From: Thermogemmatispora onikobensis
Lineage (GTDB): Bacteria; Chloroflexota; Ktedonobacteria; Ktedonobacterales; Ktedonobacteraceae
Reading direction: 5' to 3'
Length of the DNA stretch: 64,000 bases
Assembly: GCF_001748285.1 (NCBI RefSeq)
Contig: NZ_BDGT01000017.1
Span: 1-64,000, forward strand
Positions 1-7,983 of the stretch are shown here, in pieces. The number at the start of each line of letters is the position of its first letter. Position 1 is the stretch's first letter. Under the pieces are notes generated by a model, which saw only the letters and a list, made by a program, of their open reading frames with translations, was not told where the DNA came from and made no database searches. The position numbers and the translations under genes were made by a program.

Positions 1-249
1 CACTTTGTGGCGCAGCTCTTCCTCTTCCTGGACCAGCGCTTGAAATGCTGCGTCTTGAGGACCGATCTCCACCCAGGGCAGCCGCAGACCGCGTCTCTCA
101 TCGAGGTGGCCCCCGCAGGACATGACGGTTGGGAGCCCTGCGGCGTTGAGCGTCACAACCGTCTCGAAGATCTCCTCGTCAATGGGTTTCCCCAGACGAT
201 CGGTGACTGCTGAAAAATATGTCTCCAATGCTTCCCATTGTTCTAACAT
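1..249 (-). CDS. Hypothetical protein, truncated by window edge
   Basis: Reading leftwards from an ATG at 249 the frame is open to base 1 (83 codons), so the C-terminus lies outside the window. GGAGACAGGCG just upstream supplies a Shine-Dalgarno site. The visible part starts MLEQWEALETYF and contains a conserved-looking MSCGGHLDERRG segment followed by PWVEIGP and an acidic, probably helical stretch. I do not recognise the family. The upstream flank (250-380) is strikingly AT-rich for this genome and probably carries its promoter, although no convincing -35/-10 pair with normal spacing could be fixed. What is seen: the open frame and SD. What is inferred: that it is expressed. Confidence 0.7.
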   Translation of the reverse strand, partial: MLEQWEALETYFSAVTDRLGKPIDEEIFETVVTLNAAGLPTVMSCGGHLDERRGLRLPWVEIGPQDAAFQALVQEEEELRHKV

Positions 250-379
250 CGCCTGTCTCCTTGAAAAAGAATATAACAACATTGATTCAATTATATTCCG
301 TTATAAAATAGTCAATTATTATAATATTCATCGTGATGTCATGTGCCATAAATTCCCAAAAAAATAGGAAAAAAGTAAC

Positions 380-408
380 TTGTCTGCTTAAGAGAGCATG
401 GGTACACT
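380..408 (+). promoter_or_regulatory. Sigma-70-type promoter for the small zinc-finger ORF
   Basis: TTGTCT (380-385) and TACACT (403-408) are separated by 17 bases. Transcription would start near 415, giving a leader of about 100 nt that contains the structured element at 424-467, then the SD and ATG of the 51-residue ORF. Confidence 0.55.
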
Positions 409-423
409 CTCTACTAGAAATAG

Positions 424-467
424 CGCCGGGTATGGCCCGACAGAGAAATGAAAAGGCTAACCCGGCG
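424..467 (+). promoter_or_regulatory. Structured 5' leader element
   Basis: CGCCGGGT (424-431) pairs perfectly with ACCCGGCG (460-467). Inside, GCC (435-437) can pair with GGC (455-457), leaving a purine-rich loop. The element sits between a good promoter and the SD of a tiny Cys-rich protein. It resembles no riboswitch class that I can name. It could be a regulatory leader or simply a stable hairpin. Confidence 0.4.
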
Positions 468-516
468 GGGGTAAAAGTATCAATGCGCGTGGAGTCTTAG
501 CCAGACAGGAGGAAGT

Positions 517-672
517 ATGTACAACCAGGATGACCATCTTCATCGCATGCGCAACGGCGAAGAAGACGAATGCAACATGTGTGGCGGCTCCGGCTACCTG
601 GACCTTCTCAGGAAGCAGGTTTGTCCTAATTGTCAGGGAACGGGTCGTGTCTCTATCTATCTTCCCGATTAG
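517..672 (+). CDS. Small DnaJ-type zinc-finger protein (51 aa)
   Basis: The ATG at 517 follows a strong SD (ACAGGAGGAAGT) and encodes 51 residues. Two knuckles are visible: CNMCGGSGY near residue 19 and CPNCQGTG near residue 36. These match the CxxCxGxG repeat of DnaJ-type zinc fingers, which bind one zinc per pair of knuckles. There is no J domain and no other recognisable part. Such minimal proteins may be free-standing zinc-binding or chaperone-like modules, but no function is known to me. It has its own promoter and a structured leader upstream, and the GH1 gene follows 190 bases later with a separate promoter. Confidence 0.75.
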   Translation: MYNQDDHLHRMRNGEEDECNMCGGSGYLDLLRKQVCPNCQGTGRVSIYLPD

Positions 673-762
673 CGCGTGATCCTCTCATCCGTCGGTCTCT
701 CCAGGGGCGGGTAGGTGAGTGCGCTGGCCTTATCTGCCCGCCTAAAGCGGCCCGGTCCAGAC

Positions 763-792
763 TTGCTCTGGCTGGGCTATGCGGGCTAGAAT
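763..792 (+). promoter_or_regulatory. Candidate promoter of the GH1 gene
   Basis: TTGCTC (763-768) and TAGAAT (787-792) are 18 bases apart. The transcript would begin near 799, about 60 bases before the ATG at 862, and would pass through a GCTGC-rich simple-sequence stretch at 803-828. Confidence 0.45.
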
Positions 793-861
793 AGACACAG
801 GTGCTGCGCTGCGCTGCTGCGCTGCGCCTCCTGCATGCAAGCTCGTGTGCAAGGAGAGACA

Positions 862-2250
862 ATGGCGAGAGAACGTACGCTGCAGTTCCCCGAGGGCTTC
901 CTCTGGGGTACAGCCTCATCGGCTCATCAGTGCGAGGGTGGCAACCTCAACAACCAGTGGTATCGCTGGGAGCAGCAGGGCCGTACCCTGACGGGCGAGC
1001 GCAGTGGGGTGGCCGCCAACTGGTGGCAGCAAGCAGAGCGCGATTTCGAGTTGGCCGAGCAGATGGAGAACAACGCTCTGCGTCTGAGCCTGGAGTGGAG
1101 CCGCATCGAGCCAGAAGAAGGGCGCTGGGACGAGAGCGCTCTGGAGCGCTACCGCTCCCTCCTGGCTGACCTGCGCCGGCGCCATATGACGCCCCTGGTA
1201 ACACTCCATCACTTTACCGACCCGCTCTGGTTCGCCGACCGCGGAGGTTTTGAGCTTGAGGAGAATATCAGGTATTTCGTGCGCTTTGTCCGCTTCGTGG
1301 TTGGGCAACTGCGTGACCTTTGCTCATTCTGGCTGACTATTAATGAGCCGAATGTCTATGCTTTCCTGGGCTATCTCACCGGCGAGTTCCCGCCCGGCGA
1401 GCGGAGTGCGCTTCGCGCTTTGCGCGTCTTGCGTAATCTGATGGCGGCCCATGTCCAGGCTTTCTATGCCATTCGCGAATGGCAGCCCGAAGGGCAGATC
1501 GGCTATTGCCTTAATTATCGCCTCTTAGATCCTTTTTTAACCTATTCTCCTCTTGATCGGGTAGTGGCTAACCTGCAGGATACCTTCTTCAACTGGCTGG
1601 CGCTCAAGCTGGCTGAGGGCAAGCCTGTGGTGTTCCCGTTGCAGGTAGCCCTACCGGCGCTGCCGCGGGCGGCGGGCGCGCGTGACTATCATGGCGTCAA
1701 CTATTACACTCGTGACCTGGTCGCCTTTGATCCGCGGCGAGCGGGCGAGCTTTTTGGCCGTCGCTTCCCATCTCCGGGGGCGCCCATGCAGGACCCGGGG
1801 CGGGCCGGCTACTTCGGCGAGATCTATCCCGAGGGTCTCTATCGCGTGCTTCAGCTCGTGTATCGCCGCACGCGGGGCAACAAGCCACTCTATGTCACCG
1901 AGCATGGTCTCAATGATCTCGAAGATCGGCTCCGTCCGCGGGCCATTTTGGAGCATCTGGCCATGCTCCATCGTGCTATTCGTGAAGGGCTGCCGGTGCG
2001 TGGTTATTTTCACTGGACGCTGGTTGATAACTTCGAGTGGAACGAGGGCTGGGGCGCCCACTTTGGTCTGGTCGAGCTGAATCCCCAGACGCAAGAGCGG
2101 CGCCCACGTCCCAGCGCCAGCATGTTCGGGGAGATCTGCCGTGCCAACGCCATCACCGAAAGCATCGTTGAGCGCTATGCTCCCGAGGCGGCAGCCACGA
2201 TCTTTGGTTCTGCCGCGGCCACGCGCCTGGGAGCGCGGGTACTGACCTGA
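862..2250 (+). CDS. Glycoside hydrolase family 1 (beta-glucosidase-like)
   Basis: Retaining glycosidase that hydrolyses beta-linked glucosides or galactosides in the cytoplasm. The 462-residue length and full (beta/alpha)8 barrel fit family GH1. The N-terminal FPEGFLWGTASSAHQ signature is present. The acid/base Glu lies in TINEPN (about residue 162). The nucleophile Glu lies in VTEHG (about residue 347), where most relatives have TENG, and the C-terminal DNFEWNEGW aglycone/glycone-site motif is intact. The ATG at 862 is chosen over an in-frame ATG at 835 because AAGGAGAGAC precedes it. There is no signal peptide. The Asn-to-His change next to the nucleophile is the one departure and may shift specificity. 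The gene stands alone, so its natural sugar cannot be inferred. Confidence 0.92.
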   Translation: MARERTLQFPEGFLWGTASSAHQCEGGNLNNQWYRWEQQGRTLTGERSGVAANWWQQAERDFELAEQMENNALRLSLEWSRIEPEEGRWDESALERYRSLLADLRRRHMTPLVTLHHFTDPLWFADRGGFELEENIRYFVRFVRFVVGQLRDLCSFWLTINEPNVYAFLGYLTGEFPPGERSALRALRVLRNLMAAHVQAFYAIREWQPEGQIGYCLNYRLLDPFLTYSPLDRVVANLQDTFFNWLALKLAEGKPVVFPLQVALPALPRAAGARDYHGVNYYTRDLVAFDPRRAGELFGRRFPSPGAPMQDPGRAGYFGEIYPEGLYRVLQLVYRRTRGNKPLYVTEHGLNDLEDRLRPRAILEHLAMLHRAIREGLPVRGYFHWTLVDNFEWNEGWGAHFGLVELNPQTQERRPRPSASMFGEICRANAITESIVERYAPEAAATIFGSAAATRLGARVLT

Positions 2251-2284
2251 GCTGGCTACATCTGGCCGGCCTGGGGATGGGGGC

Positions 2285-2521
2285 TTAGCTCTCGCCCAGC
2301 AGAGCCCGGCGCAGCAGCGGATCGGGACAGAGGTGTGGGAATCGGCGTGTGTAGCAGACCATGCAGTAGTCGCCGACCAGCTCCTCATCTTCACCTGTGC
2401 CATAGTAGGTAATGGTATGCGGCGGACAGGCGTAGTGTCCACAGGGGCGTAGCTCCGCCTGGTCACGATGCGGCAGGCTATGGGGAAACTGCTCGATATA
2501 GCACTCGTGTTCTTCGCTCAT
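2285..2521 (-). CDS. Small Cys/His-rich hypothetical protein (78 aa)
   Basis: The gene lies convergent to the GH1 gene and starts at ATG 2521 behind GAGGTAAGAGAGTA. It encodes an acidic protein with five cysteines and several histidines, including PCGHYACPPH and DYCMVCYTRRFPHLCPDP. The spacing suggests a metal-binding, probably zinc, mini-domain. There is no signal peptide or membrane segment. I do not recognise a family. Codon use matches neighbouring genes and the frame is intact, which favours a real gene over a chance frame. Confidence 0.65.
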   Translation of the reverse strand: MSEEHECYIEQFPHSLPHRDQAELRPCGHYACPPHTITYYGTGEDEELVGDYCMVCYTRRFPHLCPDPLLRRALLGES

Positions 2522-2621
2522 TACTCTCTTACCTCACTCGAAGGAGCTTCTTGCCCGAGAGCGCGGCTGGTAGCCGTTGGCTCTTTCATATTACCAGAAA
2601 GTCTGCCGCCGTCCAGGCGCC

Positions 2622-2651
2622 TTGCCTGGTTGTGTCGGCCCATGCTACACT
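2622..2651 (+). promoter_or_regulatory. Candidate promoter of the PRC/BON gene
   Basis: TTGCCT (2622-2627) and TACACT (2646-2651) are separated by 18 bases, about 75 bases before the start codon at 2727. Confidence 0.45.
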
Positions 2652-2726
2652 CTCTTGTGGCGAGGGCTGGCAGCTCGCCAGTTTTCTCTCATGCTGCCAG
2701 CGTTGGGAAGGTACGCGAGGAATGCG

Positions 2727-3728
2727 ATGATGAAAAGCGAACTTATCTCTGAACTGCTCAAATTCCGCTTCGGCAGCAAAGTCTTTTGCTCCGATGGAGA
2801 ATATGGCCTGCTTGATGATGTGGTAGTTGATTCGACCCGGCGCAGCGTCACCCATGTGGGGGTCAGCCGGGGCCTTTTTGTTAAGAAGCGCTTCTATCTC
2901 GCCTTCAGTCAGGTCAGCGAGGCCTCCAGTGATGGCGTGACCCTGACCATCAGTTTGGCGGCCCTGGAGCAAGAGGCGGTCGCCTCACCGGATGGGGTAC
3001 ATCTCTCGGGGCGCAGCCTGGTCGAGGCTCCGGCGGTGGGTCAGCGTGGCACCTTGCTCCTGCTGGCTGTCCAGCCTGGCAGTGGGGAGATCACCTATCT
3101 GGTGGCTCACAACCTCCCCAGAGGGCAGGATACCCTCTTCCGCACGAGCACAATCGCCGAGCTGAGCGCGGAGGCCGTGCGTCTCAACATCTCTGCCGAG
3201 GCTCTCAAAGCGTTGCCGCCCTATCGACCCGATCGCGAGCTGCAGCGTGAGGTCGAGGCGGTCCTGTTTGACCTCTATCCGCTGCACATTGATCTGCGCG
3301 GGATCTCGGCGCGCGTCCTTGACGGCGTTCTCTATCTGGATGGCAACATCTCTAGTGCCCTGCGCGCCGACCTGGTCGAGCGCCAGGTGGTGGGGATACC
3401 AGGTCTACTGGAGGTCAGGAACAAATTGGTAGCCGATGATACGCTTGCCAGTGAGGTGGCGCTGGCTTTGGGACGTGACCCGCGCACCCGGGGCCTTCCC
3501 ATAGGAGTCTACCCGCGGCTGGGCGTCGTGCGCCTCAGTGGGGCTGTGCGCACGGAAGAGCAGAAGCGCGTTGCGGCAGAAATCGCGCGCTCCGTGCCAG
3601 GCGTGCGGCAGGTGCTCAATGAGCTAACGGTCAATCCCACAGCTGAGCATCTGCCCGTCATGGCCTCTACTGGGGCCGAAGATGAGGATCTGGTACCGGG
3701 CGGGCGCTACGTGCGTCATACGAAGTGA
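2727..3728 (+). CDS. PRC-barrel / BON-domain protein
   Basis: A 333-residue soluble protein. Residues 1-75 resemble a PRC-barrel (FGSKVFCSDGEYGLLDDVVV), a small beta-barrel found in photosynthetic reaction-centre H subunits and RNA-processing proteins. A second similar beta-rich segment follows. The C-terminal part (about 160-300) holds two BON repeats (LDGVLYLDGNISSAL and LGVVRLSGAVRTEEQ, each ending in VPGV/IPGL..VRNKL-type strands), a fold tied to phospholipid or surface binding. The start at tandem ATGs (2727/2730) is set by GCGAGG upstream; a longer frame from 2577 would overlap the promoter. There is no signal peptide, so it is probably cytoplasmic or membrane-associated. It is monocistronic. 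Confidence 0.75.
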   Translation: MMKSELISELLKFRFGSKVFCSDGEYGLLDDVVVDSTRRSVTHVGVSRGLFVKKRFYLAFSQVSEASSDGVTLTISLAALEQEAVASPDGVHLSGRSLVEAPAVGQRGTLLLLAVQPGSGEITYLVAHNLPRGQDTLFRTSTIAELSAEAVRLNISAEALKALPPYRPDRELQREVEAVLFDLYPLHIDLRGISARVLDGVLYLDGNISSALRADLVERQVVGIPGLLEVRNKLVADDTLASEVALALGRDPRTRGLPIGVYPRLGVVRLSGAVRTEEQKRVAAEIARSVPGVRQVLNELTVNPTAEHLPVMASTGAEDEDLVPGGRYVRHTK

Positions 3729-3996
3729 GCCGTTTGCCTGCCCTGGTTGGCGCCATTCATCTCCTTGATCCTGGAGGGCCTGCTGGTTCCCTTCCTGCCT
3801 GGGCTGCCAGCGGGCCACCTCCGCCTCATTTGCTTCCCTCTGTTCGCTTTCTCTTGGACCCTCTCCCCCTGGTGTTGCCGAAAACAGACGCTTCTTCTGG
3901 AACTCTTCTATAAGGAGAAACGTATCTAAATGAGCGATGAGCCGGTATCGACGCGCTACTCTTGATAGAGCTTGAAAGGACCAGGAAGAAGAAGCA

Positions 3997-5472
3997 ATGA
4001 ATGAGCGTGAGGTATTACCTACAGCGGAGCCCTGGCCATCTTCGCTGAGTAATGGACATCTGGCCAGGACGGCCCTGAACAGGCATCTGCAGCTGCAGAT
4101 GCGGGAGCTTGCTTCTCTCGGGCTAGAGGAGCTATGGCGGCAGCTGGGTCTGCCAGGCTCTCTGTTGATCGTCTCTTCGCCTCTCTCTCCTCCCTCTCTG
4201 CACCTACACTACGAACACCATCCGCTGCTGCTTGACCGCCTGGTGGCGGCTGGCCAGAGGCGCAAGCGTCCGCGCTTTGGCCAGCTCAGTGGCTGGCGTC
4301 CATTGGAGGCTCCGGCTTTCGCCTGGGGCCTCACGGCCTCTGCTGATGCCGATTACCTGCTGAAGTCCGATTTGGTACGCAGGGCCGCTCCTGGCGACCG
4401 GGGAGCGCAGCCTGCCCCTCTCTATGGCTGGAAGCTCTACCAGTTCGCCAGCGGCTGGTCGGCTCTCTCTGTCTACTATGCGCTGGAGGATGGTCGAGAG
4501 GATGTGGCCCTCGTCGCGCTACCTGTCGGTCGCCAGGATGAGTGGCTGGCCTTTCTGAGCCTCCTGGTTGAGATGCGCAACCAGTATGTCCGTCAACATG
4601 GACGTGGCAGTATCGAAATCATCGGCGGCGCGGCGAGCCGTGAGGAGCTGGTCTCTGTCATCCGACGGGCCTCGTGGCGCGATGTCATCTTGCCAGAAGA
4701 GACCCGTGCTCTGGTGGAGGCCCAGCGACGTATCTTTGATCCCTCTCTCTTGCGTCGCTATGCTGCCCTGGGTATCCCGCGCCTGCGCAAGGTGCTGCTG
4801 ATCGGACCACCAGGAACAGGCAAGACCACGCTCCTCAAAGCAGAAGGGGCCTATCATGCCCGTCGTGGCGGGCGTGTGTTCTATGTCACTCCTCCATCGT
4901 TCCAGGGTCAAGGTAGCTCCTGGGCCGTGCTCTCGCAGGCTCTGCAGATGGCGGCTGACAGCCGGCTGCCGACGCTGGTGCTGGTTGAAGACTTCGAATT
5001 GTTCGTCTCACACCCTAAAGAGCAACAGCTTGTTCTCAATACGCTGGATGGTGTGGCCACGCCTGATAATCCTGCTGGTACCTTGCTGCTTGCTACGAGC
5101 AATAACCCGGAGAAGATCGATCCGCGTATTCGTGATCGCCCTGGACGCATCGACACATTGATTGAAATTGGCCTGGTGCGCGATGAGAAAGTGGCCGTGC
5201 GTTTTCTGCAGCGCTTGCTCGGTGCAAGCTACTGTGAAGAAGAGCATGCGCGCGTCGCCCCGCGGCTCCTCGGGCAGCCCGGCAGTCACTTCCGCGAGGT
5301 TTGTCTCACTGCCGCCCTTCATGCGCTAGAGCTGGGACGCAGCGAGGTTCTGGCCGATGATCTCATCTGGGCCCATGAGGTCATTTTGAACGGAAGAGCT
5401 GCCGCGGCTCAGAGCGAGCGTTTCACTCCACCGCCAGCCCAGCGACGCGGCAGCTACTTCGGCAAACCATAG
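3997..5472 (+). CDS. AAA-family ATPase
   Basis: A 491-residue protein with a unique N-terminal region (about 1-230) and a classic AAA module. Walker A is GPPGTGKT (about residues 270-277), Walker B is LVLVEDFE (about 327-334), sensor 1 is ATSNNPEKID, and the arginine-finger region RDRPGRID follows, then a helical lid to about residue 470. This is the architecture of ATP-driven protein remodellers of the BCS1/VPS4/FtsH ATPase type. No protease motif or membrane segment is present. The ATG at 3997 follows GGAAGAAGAAGC. The N-terminal region, expected to bind substrate, is not recognisable. The gene stands alone and ends in a strong terminator hairpin, so the target is unknown. Confidence 0.85.
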   Translation: MNEREVLPTAEPWPSSLSNGHLARTALNRHLQLQMRELASLGLEELWRQLGLPGSLLIVSSPLSPPSLHLHYEHHPLLLDRLVAAGQRRKRPRFGQLSGWRPLEAPAFAWGLTASADADYLLKSDLVRRAAPGDRGAQPAPLYGWKLYQFASGWSALSVYYALEDGREDVALVALPVGRQDEWLAFLSLLVEMRNQYVRQHGRGSIEIIGGAASREELVSVIRRASWRDVILPEETRALVEAQRRIFDPSLLRRYAALGIPRLRKVLLIGPPGTGKTTLLKAEGAYHARRGGRVFYVTPPSFQGQGSSWAVLSQALQMAADSRLPTLVLVEDFELFVSHPKEQQLVLNTLDGVATPDNPAGTLLLATSNNPEKIDPRIRDRPGRIDTLIEIGLVRDEKVAVRFLQRLLGASYCEEEHARVAPRLLGQPGSHFREVCLTAALHALELGRSEVLADDLIWAHEVILNGRAAAAQSERFTPPPAQRRGSYFGKP

Positions 5473-5480
5473 CCAGAGCG

Positions 5481-5537
5481 GCGGGGGTCGGAAGCGCTGC
5501 TGGCGCCTCTTTCCGCCCCCGCTTCATCGCGGGTTTT
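5481..5537 (+). terminator. Rho-independent terminator after the AAA ATPase
   Basis: GCGGGGG (5481-5487) pairs with CCCCCGC (5516-5522), continued inside by CGGAA/TTCCG, and a T-rich run follows at about 5531-5537. It separates the plus-strand ATPase from the convergent PLP-enzyme operon. Confidence 0.7.
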
Positions 5538-5545
5538 TCCTTCTG

Positions 5546-6787
5546 TCAAGCGCTGACCTGGCGAAGAGCCTGGTCCAGATCGTGCATAATATCCTCCGCA
5601 TCTTCGATCCCCACTGAAAGGCGCAGACAGCCCTCGGTGATCCCAGCCTGTTGTAATTCAGCAGGAGAGAGGTCACGATGGGAAGAGATAGGCGGATAAC
5701 TCACCAGCGTGTGAACATCTCCGAGGGAGGTAGCAGGAGCACAAAGCTGCAGGCTATCCATGAAGCGAAAAGCGGCAGCGCGGGTCTGTGCTTTCAGCTC
5801 GAACGAGAGCAAACCACCGAAGCGTCCGTGAGCAAGCAAGCGTCGAGCCTGCTCGTGTTGCGGATGCTCGGGCAAGGCTGGGTAGTGGACGCGAGCCACG
5901 GCTGGATGATCGTGCAAGAAGTGAGCGATGCGCAGCGCGTTGTCGCAATGGCGCTCCATCCGCAAGGCCAGCGTTTTCAGGCCACGCAGGATCAAGTAGG
6001 ATTCAAAGGGACTCAGCATCGCGCCCAGCAAGGAAGCGTGGGAGCGCAGCGACTGCAGCAGGCTCTCGCGGGCGCTCACGACCAGGCCGCCAGTGCTGTC
6101 GCCATGCCCCCCGAGGTATTTTGTCGCGCTGTGGATCACCAGATCAAAGCCGTGCTCGATCGGGCGGAGCAGGCAGGGGGTCGTGAAGGTACTATCGACC
6201 AGGGTGATCGCTCCTACTTCGCGGGCGGCGGTGCTAATGGCATCCAGATCGGTGACCTTTACCAGGGGATTAGAAATCGTCTCGACAAAGACAATATCGG
6301 GCTGTTCGGCGCGAATCCGCTCCGCGGCTGAGGCGCAACACAGATCGCAAAGCACGACCTCCACACCCTGGGGAGCAAAGACCTGGCGCAGGAGGGCGAT
6401 CGTCTGGCCATAGAGGTCCTGAGCTGCCAGGATCTTGGCCCCTGGAGCCGCGCCAGCGGCCAGCAGCGCAGCATGGATGGCTGCCATACCTGAGCCGAAA
6501 GCCACAGCCCCTACACCTCCTTCGGCGCGAGCCAGCACCTTCTCCAACTGGGTCGCATTGGGATTCCCCTGGCGCGCGTAGACAAACGAGCGCTTCTCTC
6601 CCGAAGTCGGGCTACTGAACGCCTGGTCCAGACGCTCCATACTGCCGTGCAAGTAGGTCGTGCTTGCATAAATCGGCTGCACGGTTGAAACGTGGGCAGG
6701 CCCTTCACTCCAGCGCTGCCTGCCGTCCTGTACCAGATGGGTCTCCAATTTCCAGACGGCTGAAGAATGCTGATCTGTCAAGGTCAT
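5546..6787 (-). CDS. Trans-sulfuration family PLP-dependent enzyme
   Basis: A 413-residue enzyme of the Cys/Met-metabolism family (cystathionine gamma-synthase, cystathionine gamma-lyase, methionine gamma-lyase). The fold-type I hallmarks are present: the YARQGNPN active-site loop, FGSGMAAI at the cofactor phosphate, DST near the pyridine nitrogen, and the Schiff-base Lys in SATKYLGGHG (K223). The family members cannot be told apart from motifs alone. Synthesis of cystathionine from O-acyl-homoserine or C-S lyase activity are both possible. The start overlaps the stop of the upstream membrane-protein gene by four bases (ATGA), which indicates translational coupling in the operon redoxin-membrane protein-PLP enzyme. 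A second, MetY-type family member is encoded at 41.4 kb. Confidence 0.88.
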   Translation of the reverse strand: MTLTDQHSSAVWKLETHLVQDGRQRWSEGPAHVSTVQPIYASTTYLHGSMERLDQAFSSPTSGEKRSFVYARQGNPNATQLEKVLARAEGGVGAVAFGSGMAAIHAALLAAGAAPGAKILAAQDLYGQTIALLRQVFAPQGVEVVLCDLCCASAAERIRAEQPDIVFVETISNPLVKVTDLDAISTAAREVGAITLVDSTFTTPCLLRPIEHGFDLVIHSATKYLGGHGDSTGGLVVSARESLLQSLRSHASLLGAMLSPFESYLILRGLKTLALRMERHCDNALRIAHFLHDHPAVARVHYPALPEHPQHEQARRLLAHGRFGGLLSFELKAQTRAAAFRFMDSLQLCAPATSLGDVHTLVSYPPISSHRDLSPAELQQAGITEGCLRLSVGIEDAEDIMHDLDQALRQVSA

Positions 6788-7371
6788 CCCCCTCTCTGGA
6801 GTAACATGAGAGCCCGTCCCAGGTCTCCCAAGGCGAGCGAGGCGGAGGCATAGAGCCAGGGGAGCCAGACGGGCACACCGAGTACATCGGCGTTTTGCGG
6901 AAAAGAGAAGATCCCTGCGTTCACCAGGATCATCTCAATCAGCGTCCCTGTAATCGCCACCACGGCGGAGAAGATCAGGTTTTGCCAGCTTCGCCCGGCT
7001 AGCAGCCAGAAATTGAGGTAGAGTAGACCCAACAGGCCGAAGCGGGCGAGAGGAGCGAGTGGTATAGCCCCCAATAGATAGGCTAGACACAGCCAGCCGA
7101 GAGCGGCGATGCTCGTTGAGAGACGGCGCGCGGTCCTCGAGTGGGCCAGAAGAGGATCTAGCAGGGGATGAGAAAGACCAATCGCAACGGCGGCGCTGCC
7201 GGCGAGCAGCGGCGCCCACCAGGGCAAGCCGAAGAGCGGGGGACCGGTGACCACAACTGTGCCGTAGCGCTTCACCCCCTGGTGGACGTAGAAGGTATCA
7301 AGCGCGCTTCCACCAGTGGCTCCCAGGAGGAAGAGCAGGACTGCAGCCCGACCCCAAGCGCTCGTACACAT
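6784..7371 (-). CDS. Polytopic membrane protein, unknown function
   Basis: About 195 residues with six hydrophobic segments, beginning ...RAAVLLFLLGATGGSALD and ending VPVWLPWLYASASLALGDLG. The pattern of short loops, Gly-rich helices and a Trp/Pro motif in the last helices recalls small uncharacterised integral membrane proteins (DUF2878/INSIG-like folds), but this is only an impression. I prefer the ATG at 7371. A GTG at 7419 would overlap the preceding gene and has no SD. It is coupled to the trans-sulfuration enzyme downstream (ATGA overlap) and lies 35 bases after the redoxin-like gene, so it may move or sense a sulfur metabolite. That link is inference from context only. Confidence 0.65.
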   Translation of the reverse strand: MCTSAWGRAAVLLFLLGATGGSALDTFYVHQGVKRYGTVVVTGPPLFGLPWWAPLLAGSAAVAIGLSHPLLDPLLAHSRTARRLSTSIAALGWLCLAYLLGAIPLAPLARFGLLGLLYLNFWLLAGRSWQNLIFSAVVAITGTLIEMILVNAGIFSFPQNADVLGVPVWLPWLYASASLALGDLGRALMLLQRGG

Positions 7372-7406
7372 TGCTGGCTCACTCAACCTTCCTGGTCTAC
7401 CGCTGG

Positions 7407-7937
7407 CTAGGGACAGCACAGGCGGTTTAGATAGCGTAAACAGGACAGCAACTCGCTGAGCGGCGGTAGCGCATGCTCATCTGCGCTGACCCACTGCTGA
7501 TAGAGTTCGCCGTAACGATCCGCCAACAACAGACTGGGATTGAGCGCCCGCCGAGGCGCTTCCCATTGTGTCAGGCGAGCAATGACGTGCCCCTCGGGAT
7601 CAGCGAGCAACGGGAAAGGGAGCCGCAGGCTGGCCTGCACCTCCGCATTTCGCGCTCGGTGATCCGGGCTAATGGCCAGCAGACTGCACTGCTCCTCACG
7701 CAGCGCTGGCTCTGCCTCCGTGAACTGCTTCAAGAAGGCCCGGGTGCCCGGCAGCTCGACGCTGCGTACAATGAGCAGCAAAAGGTGGTCTCGCTGCTTG
7801 TAGTCATGGGGCCCCCGCAAAACTCCTGCAGGGTCGGGGAGGGCGAAGCTCGGAAGCATCTCACGCGCTCCCAGCTTCACCTTGGCGGCCAGCGCTGGCT
7901 GCACGCATGCGGCGGAAGAGGGCAATGACTCGTCCAT
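7407..7937 (-). CDS. Peroxiredoxin/AhpC-TSA-like redoxin lacking the usual Cys
   Basis: About 176 residues with a thioredoxin-fold redoxin pattern. GAREMLPSFALPDPAG starts the domain. A hydrophobic strand LLLLIVRS precedes the position of the peroxidatic site, and LLAISPDHRARNAEVQ, FPLLADPEG and PSLLLADRYGEL match the usual TSA strand order. The catalytic TxxC is replaced by VELPGT, so the peroxidase chemistry expected of the family is unlikely. Cysteines occur only in EEQCSL and at the C-terminal CC. The ATG at 7937 is preferred because GCGGTGAG precedes it; an upstream GTG at 8027 falls within the structured leader. It is the first gene of the operon with the membrane protein and the PLP enzyme. 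Confidence 0.7.
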   Translation of the reverse strand: MDESLPSSAACVQPALAAKVKLGAREMLPSFALPDPAGVLRGPHDYKQRDHLLLLIVRSVELPGTRAFLKQFTEAEPALREEQCSLLAISPDHRARNAEVQASLRLPFPLLADPEGHVIARLTQWEAPRRALNPSLLLADRYGELYQQWVSADEHALPPLSELLSCLRYLNRLCCP

Positions 7938-7983
7938 AAGACTCACCGCTTTCTCTATGCTCTCTCCTGTTTTTGAGGAGGGC

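Noticed and set aside
3747-3929. Small hydrophobic frame of 60 codons
   Set aside because: It has a hydrophobic composition but no SD and no conservation evidence, so it is not accepted.
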